Source of the DNA: Flavobacterium sp.
Lineage (GTDB): Bacteria > Bacteroidota > Bacteroidia > Flavobacteriales > Flavobacteriaceae
Reading direction: 5' to 3'
NCBI RefSeq assembly: GCF_025352015.1
Contig: NZ_JANXUG010000074.1
Coordinates: forward strand, 1-56,360
DNA length: 56,360 bases
Each line of letters opens with the position of its first letter. Within the stretch, counting starts at the first letter, position 1. This document shows positions 1 to 9,503 of the stretch, piece by piece. The notes under the pieces are model-generated. The model made no database searches and was not told where the DNA came from. It worked only from the letters and a program-made list of their open reading frames with translations. Both the position numbers and the translations under genes were made by a program.

Positions 1-2
1 AC

Positions 3-119
3 AATTTGAGAATGCATTGGAGTTTAGATTTTAAAAAACCACAAGAAGTTCATTTACAATATAATAAACAAGAAAACAAAAACTACAAACGAGTTAAAGT
101 CTCTACTTTAGCGTCGTAG
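3..119 (+). CDS. 3' end of an unidentified gene (partial)
   Basis: An open frame enters from the left edge and ends at TAG 117-119, giving a 38-residue tail (ends KVSTLAS) rich in Lys, Asn and Gln. The start lies outside the window. I do not recognise the family from this tail. It points toward the truncated ytxJ-like gene on the other strand and is followed at once by a long hairpin that could end its transcript. That it is a real gene end is inferred from the uninterrupted frame and the hairpin right after the stop; a chance frame is possible. Confidence 0.45.
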   Translation, partial: NLRMHWSLDFKKPQEVHLQYNKQENKNYKRVKVSTLAS

Positions 120-178
120 GAATGTTGATAAGCTTTTAAAACCCGAAGGGAATTTTTTAAAAAACTTATCAATGTTCC
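119..178. terminator. Long imperfect hairpin, possible bidirectional terminator
   Basis: Arms 119-132 (GGAATGTTGATAAG) and 165-178 pair except for two central mismatches. Inside sits a tight CCC-GAA-GGG hairpin (142-150) flanked by A and T runs. It begins at the stop codon of the plus-strand gene and lies downstream of the minus-strand ytxJ-like gene, so it could terminate either side. Its size is larger than most intrinsic terminators here. Confidence 0.5.
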
Positions 179-234
179 GGCAATAAAGTATAAATTTGAA
201 ATAATTATTAAACCTAAAAAAAGGTCAACGTATT

Positions 235-525
235 TTAGGATAAGACAAAACGAACAGCAATTTCATTTGAAATAGAACGATGTGCTATTAAATCTAAAAA
301 GTAAGGAATAATTTTTTCTTCCAAATCAAAATCATTTTCAAACTGTCGCAATACCATTTTACTGATATGACAACGCGTACTATGTTTAAAAATAACTACA
401 GGATTCTCGACCGAAGCGGTTATAATTTCATTCAATTGCTCCACATCAGTCAGCAACCTCCATCCTACTTTTAAAGCCGATTTATGTTCTTCATTTGTCC
501 CAAATATATTTTTTAATAAACTCAT
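235..525 (-). CDS. Bacilliredoxin YtxJ-like protein, C-terminally truncated
   Basis: The 96-residue product matches the N-terminal two thirds of the YtxJ/BrxC monothiol bacilliredoxin family: a VIFKHSTRC motif with a single active-site Cys (about residue 52) and the following FLDL...ISNEIA helix. Family members are normally about 105-130 residues and continue with a cis-proline segment (H-x-SP-Q) and a last strand and helix. Here the frame stops at RFVLS and no continuation is visible in the other frames before the neighbouring hairpin, so the 3' end looks lost. YtxJ proteins are thought to reverse bacillithiol mixed disulfides; without the cis-Pro strand this copy is probably inactive. A good promoter remains upstream. 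Confidence 0.7.
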   Translation of the reverse strand: MSLLKNIFGTNEEHKSALKVGWRLLTDVEQLNEIITASVENPVVIFKHSTRCHISKMVLRQFENDFDLEEKIIPYFLDLIAHRSISNEIAVRFVLS

Positions 526-557
526 AATTTCATTTTATTACCGATTTATAACTGTTG

Positions 558-585
558 CAAAAATACAATTATAAAACCATAACAA
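558..585 (-). promoter_or_regulatory. Promoter of the ytxJ-like gene
   Basis: Read on the minus strand, TATTTTTG (558-565) fits the TAnnTTTG -7 element and a TTG (583-585) lies 17 bases upstream as -33. It is about 33 bases before the ATG at 525. Confidence 0.55.
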
Positions 586-612
586 CGCGCAATAAGCATG
601 GCAAGATGTAAC

Positions 613-640
613 TTTGCTACACTGTAATTCTATATATTTG
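613..640 (+). promoter_or_regulatory. Promoter of sdaA
   Basis: TTTG at 613-616 and TATATTTG at 633-640 are spaced by 16 bases, matching the Bacteroidota -33/-7 consensus closely. The sdaA ATG follows at 665, leaving a leader of roughly 20 bases. Confidence 0.7.
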
Positions 641-664
641 CCGTAATTAAATCAAAAATAATCG

Positions 665-2092
665 ATGGAAGAATGCATCTCGGTATTTGATATGCTCAAA
701 ATTGGTGTTGGTCCTTCAAGCTCACACACACTTGGACCTTGGCGGGCTGCAGAACGATTTTTATCTGAATTGCAAAACGAAAATCTTTTCCCTACCATCA
801 CTCGGGTCAAAGTTGATTTATACGGTTCACTTTCCTTAACAGGCAAAGGTCACGCGACCGATTTGGCAATTATGTTAGGTTTAAGTGGTCAAGACCCAGA
901 GTTTATACCAGTTCAAGACATTGCTAGAATTGTAAAAACTATCGAAGATACAAACACAATCAATTTAGGAAACACGGTCAGTTTGCCATTTTATTTCCTG
1001 CAAGACATTGTTTTCAACAAAAATTTTCTCCCTTTTCATGCCAATGGATTAACCTTTACGGCTTATTTGGATGATGATACGCAATACATTTCTACCTTTT
1101 ATTCTATCGGCGGCGGCTTTGTCGTGAAAGAAGAACGTAGTAATGCCAAGAAAAAATTAGAAATAAAATGCGCTTTTCCGTTTCCTATTCAAAACGCCGA
1201 AGAGCTTCTTCAATATACAATCGCTGAAAAAAAATCGATTTCTGAAATTGTTTATGAAAACGAAAAGTCGATGCGAAACGAGGAAACCATTCATCATGAA
1301 TTAATTCGGATTTGGCATACCATGCTGGAGTGCATGTACATTGGTTGTCATTCCGAAGGGATTTTGCCCGGCGGTTTACATGTTAGAAGACGCGCTTTTG
1401 ATATGCATCAAGGATTGATAGGTTTAGCCAATTATTCTAACCCACAAGAATGGTTAGAGTGCATTCGGAAAACCGAAGTAAAATTTCGACAAATATTGAA
1501 ATGGGTTTCTTGTTTTGCACTCGCAACTAATGAAGTAAACGCTGCTTTGGGTAGAGTTGTAACAGCACCAACAAACGGCAGTGCAGGAGTTATTCCTGCA
1601 GTGTTAATGTATTATTTAGTTATAGAAAATCATGATGCCGACGAAGCAGCCATCAAACAATTTCTGCTAGTAGCTGGCGAAATTGGCAGTATTTTTAAAA
1701 AAGGAGCTACTATTTCAGCGGCTATGGGTGGTTGCCAAGCCGAAATAGGTGTATCATCTGCTATGGCTGCAGCAGCTTTGTGCGAAGTCATGGGAGGAAC
1801 TCCAGATCAAGTGCTGATGGCTGCCGAAATTGCGATGGAACATCACCTAGGAATGACTTGTGATCCTGTAGGTGGTTTAGTTCAAATACCGTGTATCGAA
1901 CGCAACACTATGGGCGCTATAAAAGCCATCAATGCAGCAGAACTTGCCATGGAAACCAATGCTAAAAATGCTAAAGTACCACTAGATAAAGTTATTGAAA
2001 CCATGTGGAAAACTGCAAAAGACATGAACTCTAAATACAAAGAAACTTCAGAAGGCGGACTGGCTGTGGCAGTGAATATGGCGGACTGTTAA
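665..2092 (+). CDS. sdaA: L-serine ammonia-lyase (L-serine dehydratase), iron-sulfur type
   Basis: Converts L-serine to pyruvate and ammonia in the cytoplasm using a labile [4Fe-4S] cluster. The 475-residue chain is the fused single-subunit form: an N-terminal beta domain with the GPSSSHT signature at residues 16-22, then the alpha domain with TAPTNGSAG and the cysteines expected to hold the cluster at about residues 355 (GGCQAEIG), 398 (MTCDPVGG) and 409 (IPCIERN). Length and motif order are normal for the family. The start at ATG 665 sits about 25 bases after a strong TTTG/TATATTTG promoter, so the gene is probably its own transcription unit, divergent from the ytxJ-like gene. Confidence 0.96.
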   Translation: MEECISVFDMLKIGVGPSSSHTLGPWRAAERFLSELQNENLFPTITRVKVDLYGSLSLTGKGHATDLAIMLGLSGQDPEFIPVQDIARIVKTIEDTNTINLGNTVSLPFYFLQDIVFNKNFLPFHANGLTFTAYLDDDTQYISTFYSIGGGFVVKEERSNAKKKLEIKCAFPFPIQNAEELLQYTIAEKKSISEIVYENEKSMRNEETIHHELIRIWHTMLECMYIGCHSEGILPGGLHVRRRAFDMHQGLIGLANYSNPQEWLECIRKTEVKFRQILKWVSCFALATNEVNAALGRVVTAPTNGSAGVIPAVLMYYLVIENHDADEAAIKQFLLVAGEIGSIFKKGATISAAMGGCQAEIGVSSAMAAAALCEVMGGTPDQVLMAAEIAMEHHLGMTCDPVGGLVQIPCIERNTMGAIKAINAAELAMETNAKNAKVPLDKVIETMWKTAKDMNSKYKETSEGGLAVAVNMADC

Positions 2093-2212
2093 AAATATTA
2101 TAATTCTTTAAGATAATTATGTAATCTTTTTTCATGATTAAATTTAGACCTTTATATTCGTGCAATAATGTCACAAGAAATTGTCATCTTAATTAAATTT
2201 TAGATTTTTGGT

Positions 2213-5200
2213 TTGAAAAAATATTTTACTAAAGGTTTAAGAATCCTGCTTTGGATACTGCTCCTAATTTGTGGAGCAGTGTTACTATTAATTATTGCAC
2301 TACAAATTCCTGCTGTTCAAAGATTTTCAAAAAACCAAGTCATAACCTACCTTGAGAGTAAAATTAAAACTAAAGTTCAACTAGATAAAGTTCAGATTGG
2401 TTTTCCAAAAGATATTATTTTAGAAGGGATTTATCTTGAAGATCAAAAAAAAGATACGCTTTTGTATGGTAAAAAAATTGCGGCAAATCTCAATTTATTA
2501 CAAATATTCAATAATAAGATCGAAATTAATGCAGCTGCTTTGGATGGGATTATAGCCAATATTGACAAGAATTCTAAAGCTGAATTCAATTTTGATTACA
2601 TCATCAAGTCATTTACAAATACTACTCCTGACAACAAATCGCCACCCATGGAATTTGTAATGGATAAAATAGCGCTGAACCAGGTCAGGATTCACTACAA
2701 AGATGCCATTTCAAATAGTGATTTGAAACTAAAATTAAAGCATCTTGCTACCAAAATCAAAACTTTTGATTTGAATCAAATGAATTTTGAGGTTCCAAAA
2801 ATTAAATTGTCTGGCTTACAATTGTCTTACAATCAAGGAATCCCGATAAATACTGTAATTATTGCAACGGGGAAATCAATAACGCCCTATATAAAACTGA
2901 AATTTGGAACTATTGATTTATCAGAAATCAACACAACCTATCAGGACGAAAAATCGAAGTTGCTAACGGCTATCAATTTGGAAAAACTGTTGGTTAAAGA
3001 AACTTTTTTCGACCAAAAAAATCATGTAATCTCGCTTGATAACATTGCATTGTCCAACGCTTCAGGAACTCTGAATTACAGCAAACTAACAAATTTAAAA
3101 AAGGAATTGGCAGCGGCATCCATTTCTAAAGCTACTAATTGGAACATAAAGCTAAATCAAATTAATTTTAAAAATGTAGCTTTAAATTATAATGACGATA
3201 ACGCAGTTTACATTCATAAAGGAATAGATTACAACCATTTACAACTACAAAATGTAACTCTTGACGCAAGCAAAATTAAGTACACGGCAACTAGTATTTC
3301 AGGTAAAATCAGTGCATTACTGCTCGCCGAAAAAAGCGGACTTAAAATTAATGCTTTAAAAACAAAGTTTTTTTATGGTCAAAAAACTGCTTTTTTAGAA
3401 AATTTATATCTAAAAACACCACAAACGCTTCTTAAAAACAAAATCATTGTACACTATCCGTCGGTAGCAAGTGTTTCTAAAAATCCAGCGGCAATTTCGG
3501 TTAACGCCAATTTAAATCAATGTCGCGTGGGCTTTAAAGACATTTTGATATTTGCGCCGCAACTCTCGGCGACTAATCCTTTCAAAAATAATCCAAATGC
3601 GGTGCTGTTATTGAATTCCACTATTTCGGGTAAAATTAACAAGCTGTTGATTTCTAAACTTCAAGTAAGCGGTATAGGAACAACAAAAATTGATGCTGCC
3701 GGAAGCATTACTGGTTTGCCCGATGTGAACAAAACTTTTTTCGATTTGAACGTCAAAAACATTCAAACGAGCTCCAAAGATGTCTATAATTTAATCCCAA
3801 AAAATACGATTCCCAATACCATTCAACTTCCTTCGCAATTGAGAACCCAAGGAACTTTTAAAGGAAGCATCGATAATTTTAGCACTAATGCAAATTTTGT
3901 AACTAGTACTGGTAGTGCCAAAATTGTAGGCAATTTAGACCGACGCATTAAAAATAAAGAAAAATATAAGTTTGAGGCTTTAGTTGTTAATTTTGATTTG
4001 GGCAGTTTTTTGAAAAACGATTCTATTGGAAAAATAACGGTAAAAATGAATGTAAATGGAAATGGTTTTAACCCAAAATCGGCTAGTGCTACCGCCAATG
4101 CAACCGTTATTAAAGCAAATTTCAATCATTACAATTATCAAAATTTAGTGGTAAATGGCACCATAAACAAGGGTTTATTTAACACAATTGCTTTTTTGAA
4201 AGACCCCAACTTACAATTTGATCTCATTTCGAGCGGTAGTTTTAAGGATAAATATCCTGCGGGAACACTACATCTTAACATTGATATTGCTGATTTGAAA
4301 AAGCTCCATCTTCACGCAGGAGCGTTAAAATTGCGTGCTGTTCTTGATGCAGACATTCAATCCGCCGATTTAGATTATTTAAACGGGAAAGCCAGCATTC
4401 ACAACTTGATTATTGCCAACGATAAAGACCAATTTGCTACAGATTCGATAAATATTCTTGCCGTTTCAACATCAGAAAAAAACACAATCCTGTTAAAATC
4501 GCAGTTTATGGATGTTGAATTTAAAGGAAAATATAAATTGTCCAGTATCGCCAATTCTGTAAAAAATAGTATTTCTAATTACTACAATTTAAAATCAAGT
4601 TCAAAGAATGTTCCTCGTGACAACCAACAAGTAGCCTTTAAAGTAAACGTCAAAAGCACTCCCATTTTACTAAAAATACTTCCAGATTTAAAAAGTTTAG
4701 AGCCTATAGATTTTACGGGTAGGTATAATACGGTCAATGATACAATCGTTGTAAATGGCTTGATTCCAAAACTAGTTTATGGCTCCAATAGCATTACAAA
4801 CGGCATTTTAAAAATAGACAACAAAGATAAAATACTGCTTTATAACTTGAGTGTTGATCAAGTAAAAAACACACAATTTGAAATTCCAAAAACAAGTATA
4901 AGCGGACAAGTTGCCAATAATGTTTTGGATTATTCTTTAGTAGTAAAAGATTTTAAAAATAAAGATTGCTACCAAATTAATGGCAAATTACAAGATAAAA
5001 ATGGCGGGGATGAAATTTCATTAGATCCAAAAAAGCTGTTATTAAATTATGAATCTTGGGCTGTATCTAATGATAATCGAATTCTGTTTGCCAAAAACGG
5101 AATCTTTGTAAATGATTTCAATTTGAGCAAAGAAGGAAAAGGTATCAAATTACAATCCAAATCAATGGAAACCAATGCTCCACTAACAGTTGATTTTAAA

Positions 5201-7189
5201 AATTTTGAAATAAAAACCATTTCGAATATTGTTAAAATGAAATATTTAGAAATAGACGGAACTGTAAATGGTACTGCTTTATTAAAAAATTTGATTTCAA
5301 AAGTACTTTTCACCGCCGATTTAAAAATTGACAATTTCACTTTTAAAAAAGACACTTTAGGAACAATAAATGTAAAAGTTAATAACGAAATTGCCAATAC
5401 CTACACTGCCAACATAGCAATAACCGGGCAAGAAAATCAGGTGAATTTAGACGGAACTTATGGTGCTATCGATGATAATTTGAACATTAACTTAAACATT
5501 CAAAAGTTGAATATAAAAAGTATTCAAGGTTTTTCTATGGATAATATTACCGATGGAGCTGGCTTTTTAACGGGAAATTTTAAAATAACGGGCAAAACCA
5601 GCAGTCCAAAACTACTTGGTACCTTACAATTTAATGACGTTGGTTTCAAAGCCACGAAACTGAACTCCAAATTTAAAGCTATCAATGATAACCTGTCTTT
5701 TGTTGAAAATGCAATCCTTCTCGATAATTTTACCATCAAAGACGAAAAAGATAACGATTTGACCATCAGCGGAAAAATTAATAATCAAGATTATAGCAAT
5801 CTGGGATTTGACTTAACCGTTGATGCTGCTAATTTTAAAGCTATAAATTCAAAAGCCAAAGATAATGATACTTTTTATGGTGAATTATTTTTAGACAATC
5901 ATTTACTGGTTACAGGAACCATAGACAATCCAAAAATTGATGGAACTATCAAAATAAACAAAGACACGAAATTTACAATTGTTTTGCCCCAAGACGACCC
6001 GTCAATAGCCGACAGGGAAGGAATTGTAGAATTTATTGATCAAGTTCAGCCTAAATTAATAACACTGACCGCTGACAAAATGATTAGTGAAACAGCAATT
6101 AAAGGCATCGACGCTTCTGTAACTATTGAAGTGGATAAAGAAGCTGAATTATCGTTATTAATTGATAAATCCAATGGCGATTTACTGAAGTTAAAGGGCG
6201 AAGCGCAACTTACTGGTGGCATTGATTCATCTGGAAAAACAACATTAGTTGGGCGCTATGAATTGGAAGAAGGTAGTTATGAAATGAGTTTTAATCTTGT
6301 TAAACGAAAATTTATTATCAAAAAAGGAAGTTACCTACTTTGGACTGGAGAACCCACAACGGCTGATATTGTCATTACTGCAGTTTATAAAACAGAAAGT
6401 GCGCCATTAGATTTGCTTAATGATCAGTTAGGATTGTTGACTCCAGAAGAGCGCAACACGTACAAACAAAAAATTCCGTTTGAAACAGAACTAAAAATGA
6501 ATGGCGAATTATTGAAACCCAATATTACGTTTGACATTATTTTACCAAAAGGGAACAATTCAGTTTCGAGCGAAATCATCAGTAAAACCGAAGCAAAATT
6601 AGCACGTTTACGTCAAGAACCCGATGAGTTAAACAAACAAGTTTTTGCACTGTTATTGTTAAATCGATTCATTGGAGAAAATCCATTTTCTAGCCAAAGT
6701 GGCAGCAATACTGCCTCTTCATTGGCAAGAGAAAGTGCGAGCAAAATTTTGTCACAACAACTCAATAATCTTGCTGGGGATTTTATCAAAGGCTTTGAAC
6801 TAAATTTTGACATCGATTCATCGCAGGATTTTACTACTGGTAAAAAAGAAAATAAAACTGATTTGAATGTGGGGTTTTCCAAAAAATTGTTGAATGACCG
6901 ACTAAAAGTAACCGTAGGAAGCAGTTTTGGGATTGAAGGTCCTGAACAAAAAAACAAAGATACAAGCACGATTGCTGGGGATATTTCGGGAGAATATTTA
7001 GTTTCAAAAGACGGACGTTATAAACTGCGGGCTTACCGTAAAAACTTGTACCAAGTAGCATTACAAGGACAAGTGATTGAAACGGGTGTTGGATTTATCA
7101 TCACTTTGGATTACAACAAATTCAAAGAATTATTTAATTTCAAAAAAGAGACTGGTAAACCAAAAGCTAAAAAGAAATCAAATGGATAA
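2213..7189 (+). CDS. tamB: TamB-family translocation and assembly module protein
   Basis: A 1658-residue inner-membrane-anchored protein. Residues about 8-31 form one transmembrane helix, followed by more than 1100 residues of repetitive beta-strand sequence expected to build the periplasm-spanning hydrophobic groove, and a C-terminal TamB/DUF490 domain (from about residue 1200, with GRYELEEGSYEMSF and WTGEPTTADI). TamB works with a TamA-type barrel in outer-membrane protein and lipid delivery. The start is TTG 2213; an in-frame TAG at 2201-2203 blocks any earlier start and the TM helix would be lost with a later one. The stop overlaps the tamL start, which supports a TamB-TamL pair. Confidence 0.93.
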   Translation: MKKYFTKGLRILLWILLLICGAVLLLIIALQIPAVQRFSKNQVITYLESKIKTKVQLDKVQIGFPKDIILEGIYLEDQKKDTLLYGKKIAANLNLLQIFNNKIEINAAALDGIIANIDKNSKAEFNFDYIIKSFTNTTPDNKSPPMEFVMDKIALNQVRIHYKDAISNSDLKLKLKHLATKIKTFDLNQMNFEVPKIKLSGLQLSYNQGIPINTVIIATGKSITPYIKLKFGTIDLSEINTTYQDEKSKLLTAINLEKLLVKETFFDQKNHVISLDNIALSNASGTLNYSKLTNLKKELAAASISKATNWNIKLNQINFKNVALNYNDDNAVYIHKGIDYNHLQLQNVTLDASKIKYTATSISGKISALLLAEKSGLKINALKTKFFYGQKTAFLENLYLKTPQTLLKNKIIVHYPSVASVSKNPAAISVNANLNQCRVGFKDILIFAPQLSATNPFKNNPNAVLLLNSTISGKINKLLISKLQVSGIGTTKIDAAGSITGLPDVNKTFFDLNVKNIQTSSKDVYNLIPKNTIPNTIQLPSQLRTQGTFKGSIDNFSTNANFVTSTGSAKIVGNLDRRIKNKEKYKFEALVVNFDLGSFLKNDSIGKITVKMNVNGNGFNPKSASATANATVIKANFNHYNYQNLVVNGTINKGLFNTIAFLKDPNLQFDLISSGSFKDKYPAGTLHLNIDIADLKKLHLHAGALKLRAVLDADIQSADLDYLNGKASIHNLIIANDKDQFATDSINILAVSTSEKNTILLKSQFMDVEFKGKYKLSSIANSVKNSISNYYNLKSSSKNVPRDNQQVAFKVNVKSTPILLKILPDLKSLEPIDFTGRYNTVNDTIVVNGLIPKLVYGSNSITNGILKIDNKDKILLYNLSVDQVKNTQFEIPKTSISGQVANNVLDYSLVVKDFKNKDCYQINGKLQDKNGGDEISLDPKKLLLNYESWAVSNDNRILFAKNGIFVNDFNLSKEGKGIKLQSKSMETNAPLTVDFKNFEIKTISNIVKMKYLEIDGTVNGTALLKNLISKVLFTADLKIDNFTFKKDTLGTINVKVNNEIANTYTANIAITGQENQVNLDGTYGAIDDNLNINLNIQKLNIKSIQGFSMDNITDGAGFLTGNFKITGKTSSPKLLGTLQFNDVGFKATKLNSKFKAINDNLSFVENAILLDNFTIKDEKDNDLTISGKINNQDYSNLGFDLTVDAANFKAINSKAKDNDTFYGELFLDNHLLVTGTIDNPKIDGTIKINKDTKFTIVLPQDDPSIADREGIVEFIDQVQPKLITLTADKMISETAIKGIDASVTIEVDKEAELSLLIDKSNGDLLKLKGEAQLTGGIDSSGKTTLVGRYELEEGSYEMSFNLVKRKFIIKKGSYLLWTGEPTTADIVITAVYKTESAPLDLLNDQLGLLTPEERNTYKQKIPFETELKMNGELLKPNITFDIILPKGNNSVSSEIISKTEAKLARLRQEPDELNKQVFALLLLNRFIGENPFSSQSGSNTASSLARESASKILSQQLNNLAGDFIKGFELNFDIDSSQDFTTGKKENKTDLNVGFSKKLLNDRLKVTVGSSFGIEGPEQKNKDTSTIAGDISGEYLVSKDGRYKLRAYRKNLYQVALQGQVIETGVGFIITLDYNKFKELFNFKKETGKPKAKKKSNG

Positions 7190-9458
7190 GAATTTAGTTT
7201 TGGCTGCCCTACTTCTATTACTTGCGACTTCTTGTGGCGTGACAAAACAGTTACCCGAGGGCGAAATGCTTTACGTTGGTGCAAATGTGAATGTCAAAGA
7301 CAACTCGATTGCGCGCAAAGAACGTAAAGCGTTACAATCAAAACTCAATGAAATTACGCGTCCGATTCCGAATAAAAAAATACTAGGGCTACGTCCAAAA
7401 TTATTCTTTTACAATCTTGCAGGAGATGTCAAAAAAGAAAAAGGGTTTCGCCACTGGCTAAAATACACGCTTGGAGAAGCACCCGTTTTGTTCAGTCAGG
7501 TTGATTTAGAATACAACCGAAGTTTATTGCAGAATTTCTCTGAAAACAACGGGTATTTTAACACAAGAACAAGCGCTGACTCGACAAAATTTGGCAAAAA
7601 AGTACGAGCAGATTATACCGTAATTCCGGGTAAACAGTATAAAATTAAATCTGTTCAGTTCCCAATAGATTCTACCGATGTTGAATCAGCGGTCAGACAA
7701 ACGCAACTTAAAAGTTTGTTAAAAGTTGGGGAAGCCTACAATCTTGCTGTGATACAAGCAGAAAGAATTCGGATTGATGCCCTGCTAAAGGAAAAAGGAT
7801 TTTACTATTTTAATGCTAATTATTTAAAAGTTCAAGTGGACAGCACTGTGGGGAAACACGACGTAGACCTGATTTTAAAAGTTAAATCGGATGCACCAGC
7901 GCAGTCAAAACTGGTCTATAAAATCAATAAAATTATTATTTATCCTAATTTTTCGATTGCCGTAGATACGCTTTCAAAAGCTGAAAAATACGAAGATTTT
8001 ACGATTATTGGAAATAACAATTTATTTAAACCTCGAATTTTTGACCGAACGCTCTATTTCAAAAAAGGTGATGTATATAATAGAACAAATCACAGTTTAT
8101 CGTTGAATAGATTAGTTAATCTAGGTACTTTTAAGTTTGTGAAAAATCAGTTTAAAGTATCAGATACCATAGGAAATTATTTAGTTGCCTATTATTATCT
8201 GTCTCCAATGCCACAAAAATCAATTCGCGTTGAAATATTGGGAAAAACCAATTCGGCAAATTATACTGGAACCGAATTAAAAGTAAATTGGAGCAACCGC
8301 AATACGTTTCATGGTGCCGAATTATTGACTATTTCAGTTTTTGGCGGACTTGAGGTGCAATTAGGCGGCATAAATAACGGATTTAATGTATACCGTCTTG
8401 GGTCAGAAGCGAGTTTGGTATGGCCAAGATTTATCACACCATTTAAGCTTAAATCTTCTAGCGGATTTGTACCTAGAACAAATGCGACTATTGGTTACGA
8501 ATTTCAGAACAGACAAAAATTATATTCGTTACAAACCTTCAAAGCTTCGTTTGGTTATGCGTGGAAAGAAAATTTGAGAAAAGAACACCAATTAAATCTT
8601 ACTGAAATCACTTTTGCCAGCCCAGAAAATGTAACTAATTTGTATAACGATCAAGTTGCAGCAAATCCGTCGCTGAAAAATGTAATAGAAAAACAATTAA
8701 TTTTTGGACCAACCTACGCCTACACTTACACCAACGAGATGAATGAAAAAAAGAAAAATACATTTTATTTTAAAAGCGGCATCGATTTTTCTGGAAATAT
8801 TACGGGATTAATCACTAATGCCAACATCAAAAAAGGCGATTCGATAAAAGTTTTTGATATTCCATTTAGCCAATTCATAAAAATTCAAAGCGAATTAAAA
8901 TACACTTACAAGCTTGGTAAGAATTCTGTATTAAAAAGTAGAATCATTGTTGGTGGAGCTTATGCTTATGGCAATTCTGATAAAATTCCGTTTAGTAAAC
9001 AATTTTTTATTGGTGGCATAAACAGTTTGCGTGCTTTTCGTTCAAGAGCATTAGGGCCAGGAACTTATGATGCCTCAAATAATTCAAGTGTTTTTACTCC
9101 AGATCAATCGGGCGATATAAAATTAGAATTTAACACCGAATATAGAAGTAAAATTTACCGTTTTATTAATGGTGCCTTATTTATGGATGCTGGAAATATT
9201 TGGCTTTTAAACAAAGATGTAAACAAACCCGGTTCTCAATTTACAAAAGATTTTATGAAAGAAATTGCCGTTGGTGTTGGTGCAGGGTTGCGTTTTGATT
9301 TTAATTTTTTGGTGTTAAGAACTGATTTAGCTTTTCCAATCCGAAAACCCTATTTACCCGATGGTCAACGATGGGTAATTGACCAAATAAACCTTGGAAG
9401 TGGGTCGTGGCGAAAAGAAAATCTGTTGTTTAATTTAGCCATTGGTTATCCCTTTTAA
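7182..9458 (+). CDS. tamL: TamL, Omp85/BamA-family outer-membrane lipoprotein
   Basis: A 758-residue TamA-like protein of the lipidated Bacteroidota type. ATG 7182 begins MDKNLVLAALLLLLATSC, a lipoprotein signal with the acylated Cys at residue 18, so I prefer it to an in-frame start 105 bases upstream lying inside tamB. The next residues (TKQLPEGEMLY) are typical for TamL. POTRA-like domains follow, then a C-terminal 16-strand barrel with an LRAFRSRALGPG segment corresponding to the conserved L6 VRGF/Y loop. Expected role: with TamB, outer-membrane biogenesis. The start overlaps the tamB stop by 8 bases (ATGGATAA), implying translational coupling. Confidence 0.93.
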   Translation: MDKNLVLAALLLLLATSCGVTKQLPEGEMLYVGANVNVKDNSIARKERKALQSKLNEITRPIPNKKILGLRPKLFFYNLAGDVKKEKGFRHWLKYTLGEAPVLFSQVDLEYNRSLLQNFSENNGYFNTRTSADSTKFGKKVRADYTVIPGKQYKIKSVQFPIDSTDVESAVRQTQLKSLLKVGEAYNLAVIQAERIRIDALLKEKGFYYFNANYLKVQVDSTVGKHDVDLILKVKSDAPAQSKLVYKINKIIIYPNFSIAVDTLSKAEKYEDFTIIGNNNLFKPRIFDRTLYFKKGDVYNRTNHSLSLNRLVNLGTFKFVKNQFKVSDTIGNYLVAYYYLSPMPQKSIRVEILGKTNSANYTGTELKVNWSNRNTFHGAELLTISVFGGLEVQLGGINNGFNVYRLGSEASLVWPRFITPFKLKSSSGFVPRTNATIGYEFQNRQKLYSLQTFKASFGYAWKENLRKEHQLNLTEITFASPENVTNLYNDQVAANPSLKNVIEKQLIFGPTYAYTYTNEMNEKKKNTFYFKSGIDFSGNITGLITNANIKKGDSIKVFDIPFSQFIKIQSELKYTYKLGKNSVLKSRIIVGGAYAYGNSDKIPFSKQFFIGGINSLRAFRSRALGPGTYDASNNSSVFTPDQSGDIKLEFNTEYRSKIYRFINGALFMDAGNIWLLNKDVNKPGSQFTKDFMKEIAVGVGAGLRFDFNFLVLRTDLAFPIRKPYLPDGQRWVIDQINLGSGSWRKENLLFNLAIGYPF

Positions 9459-9503
9459 AGTTGAACATGACAGGTTTAAAAAGTTGTCAGGTTTGAAAAC
9501 ATA

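Noticed and set aside
652..846. 64-codon minus-strand frame inside sdaA
   Set aside because: Lies wholly antisense to the strongly supported sdaA start, with no recognisable motif or promoter.
3823..6969. Several minus-strand frames of 75-118 codons within tamB
   Set aside because: Antisense shadows of the long beta-repeat coding sequence; hydrophobic composition follows from the opposite strand.
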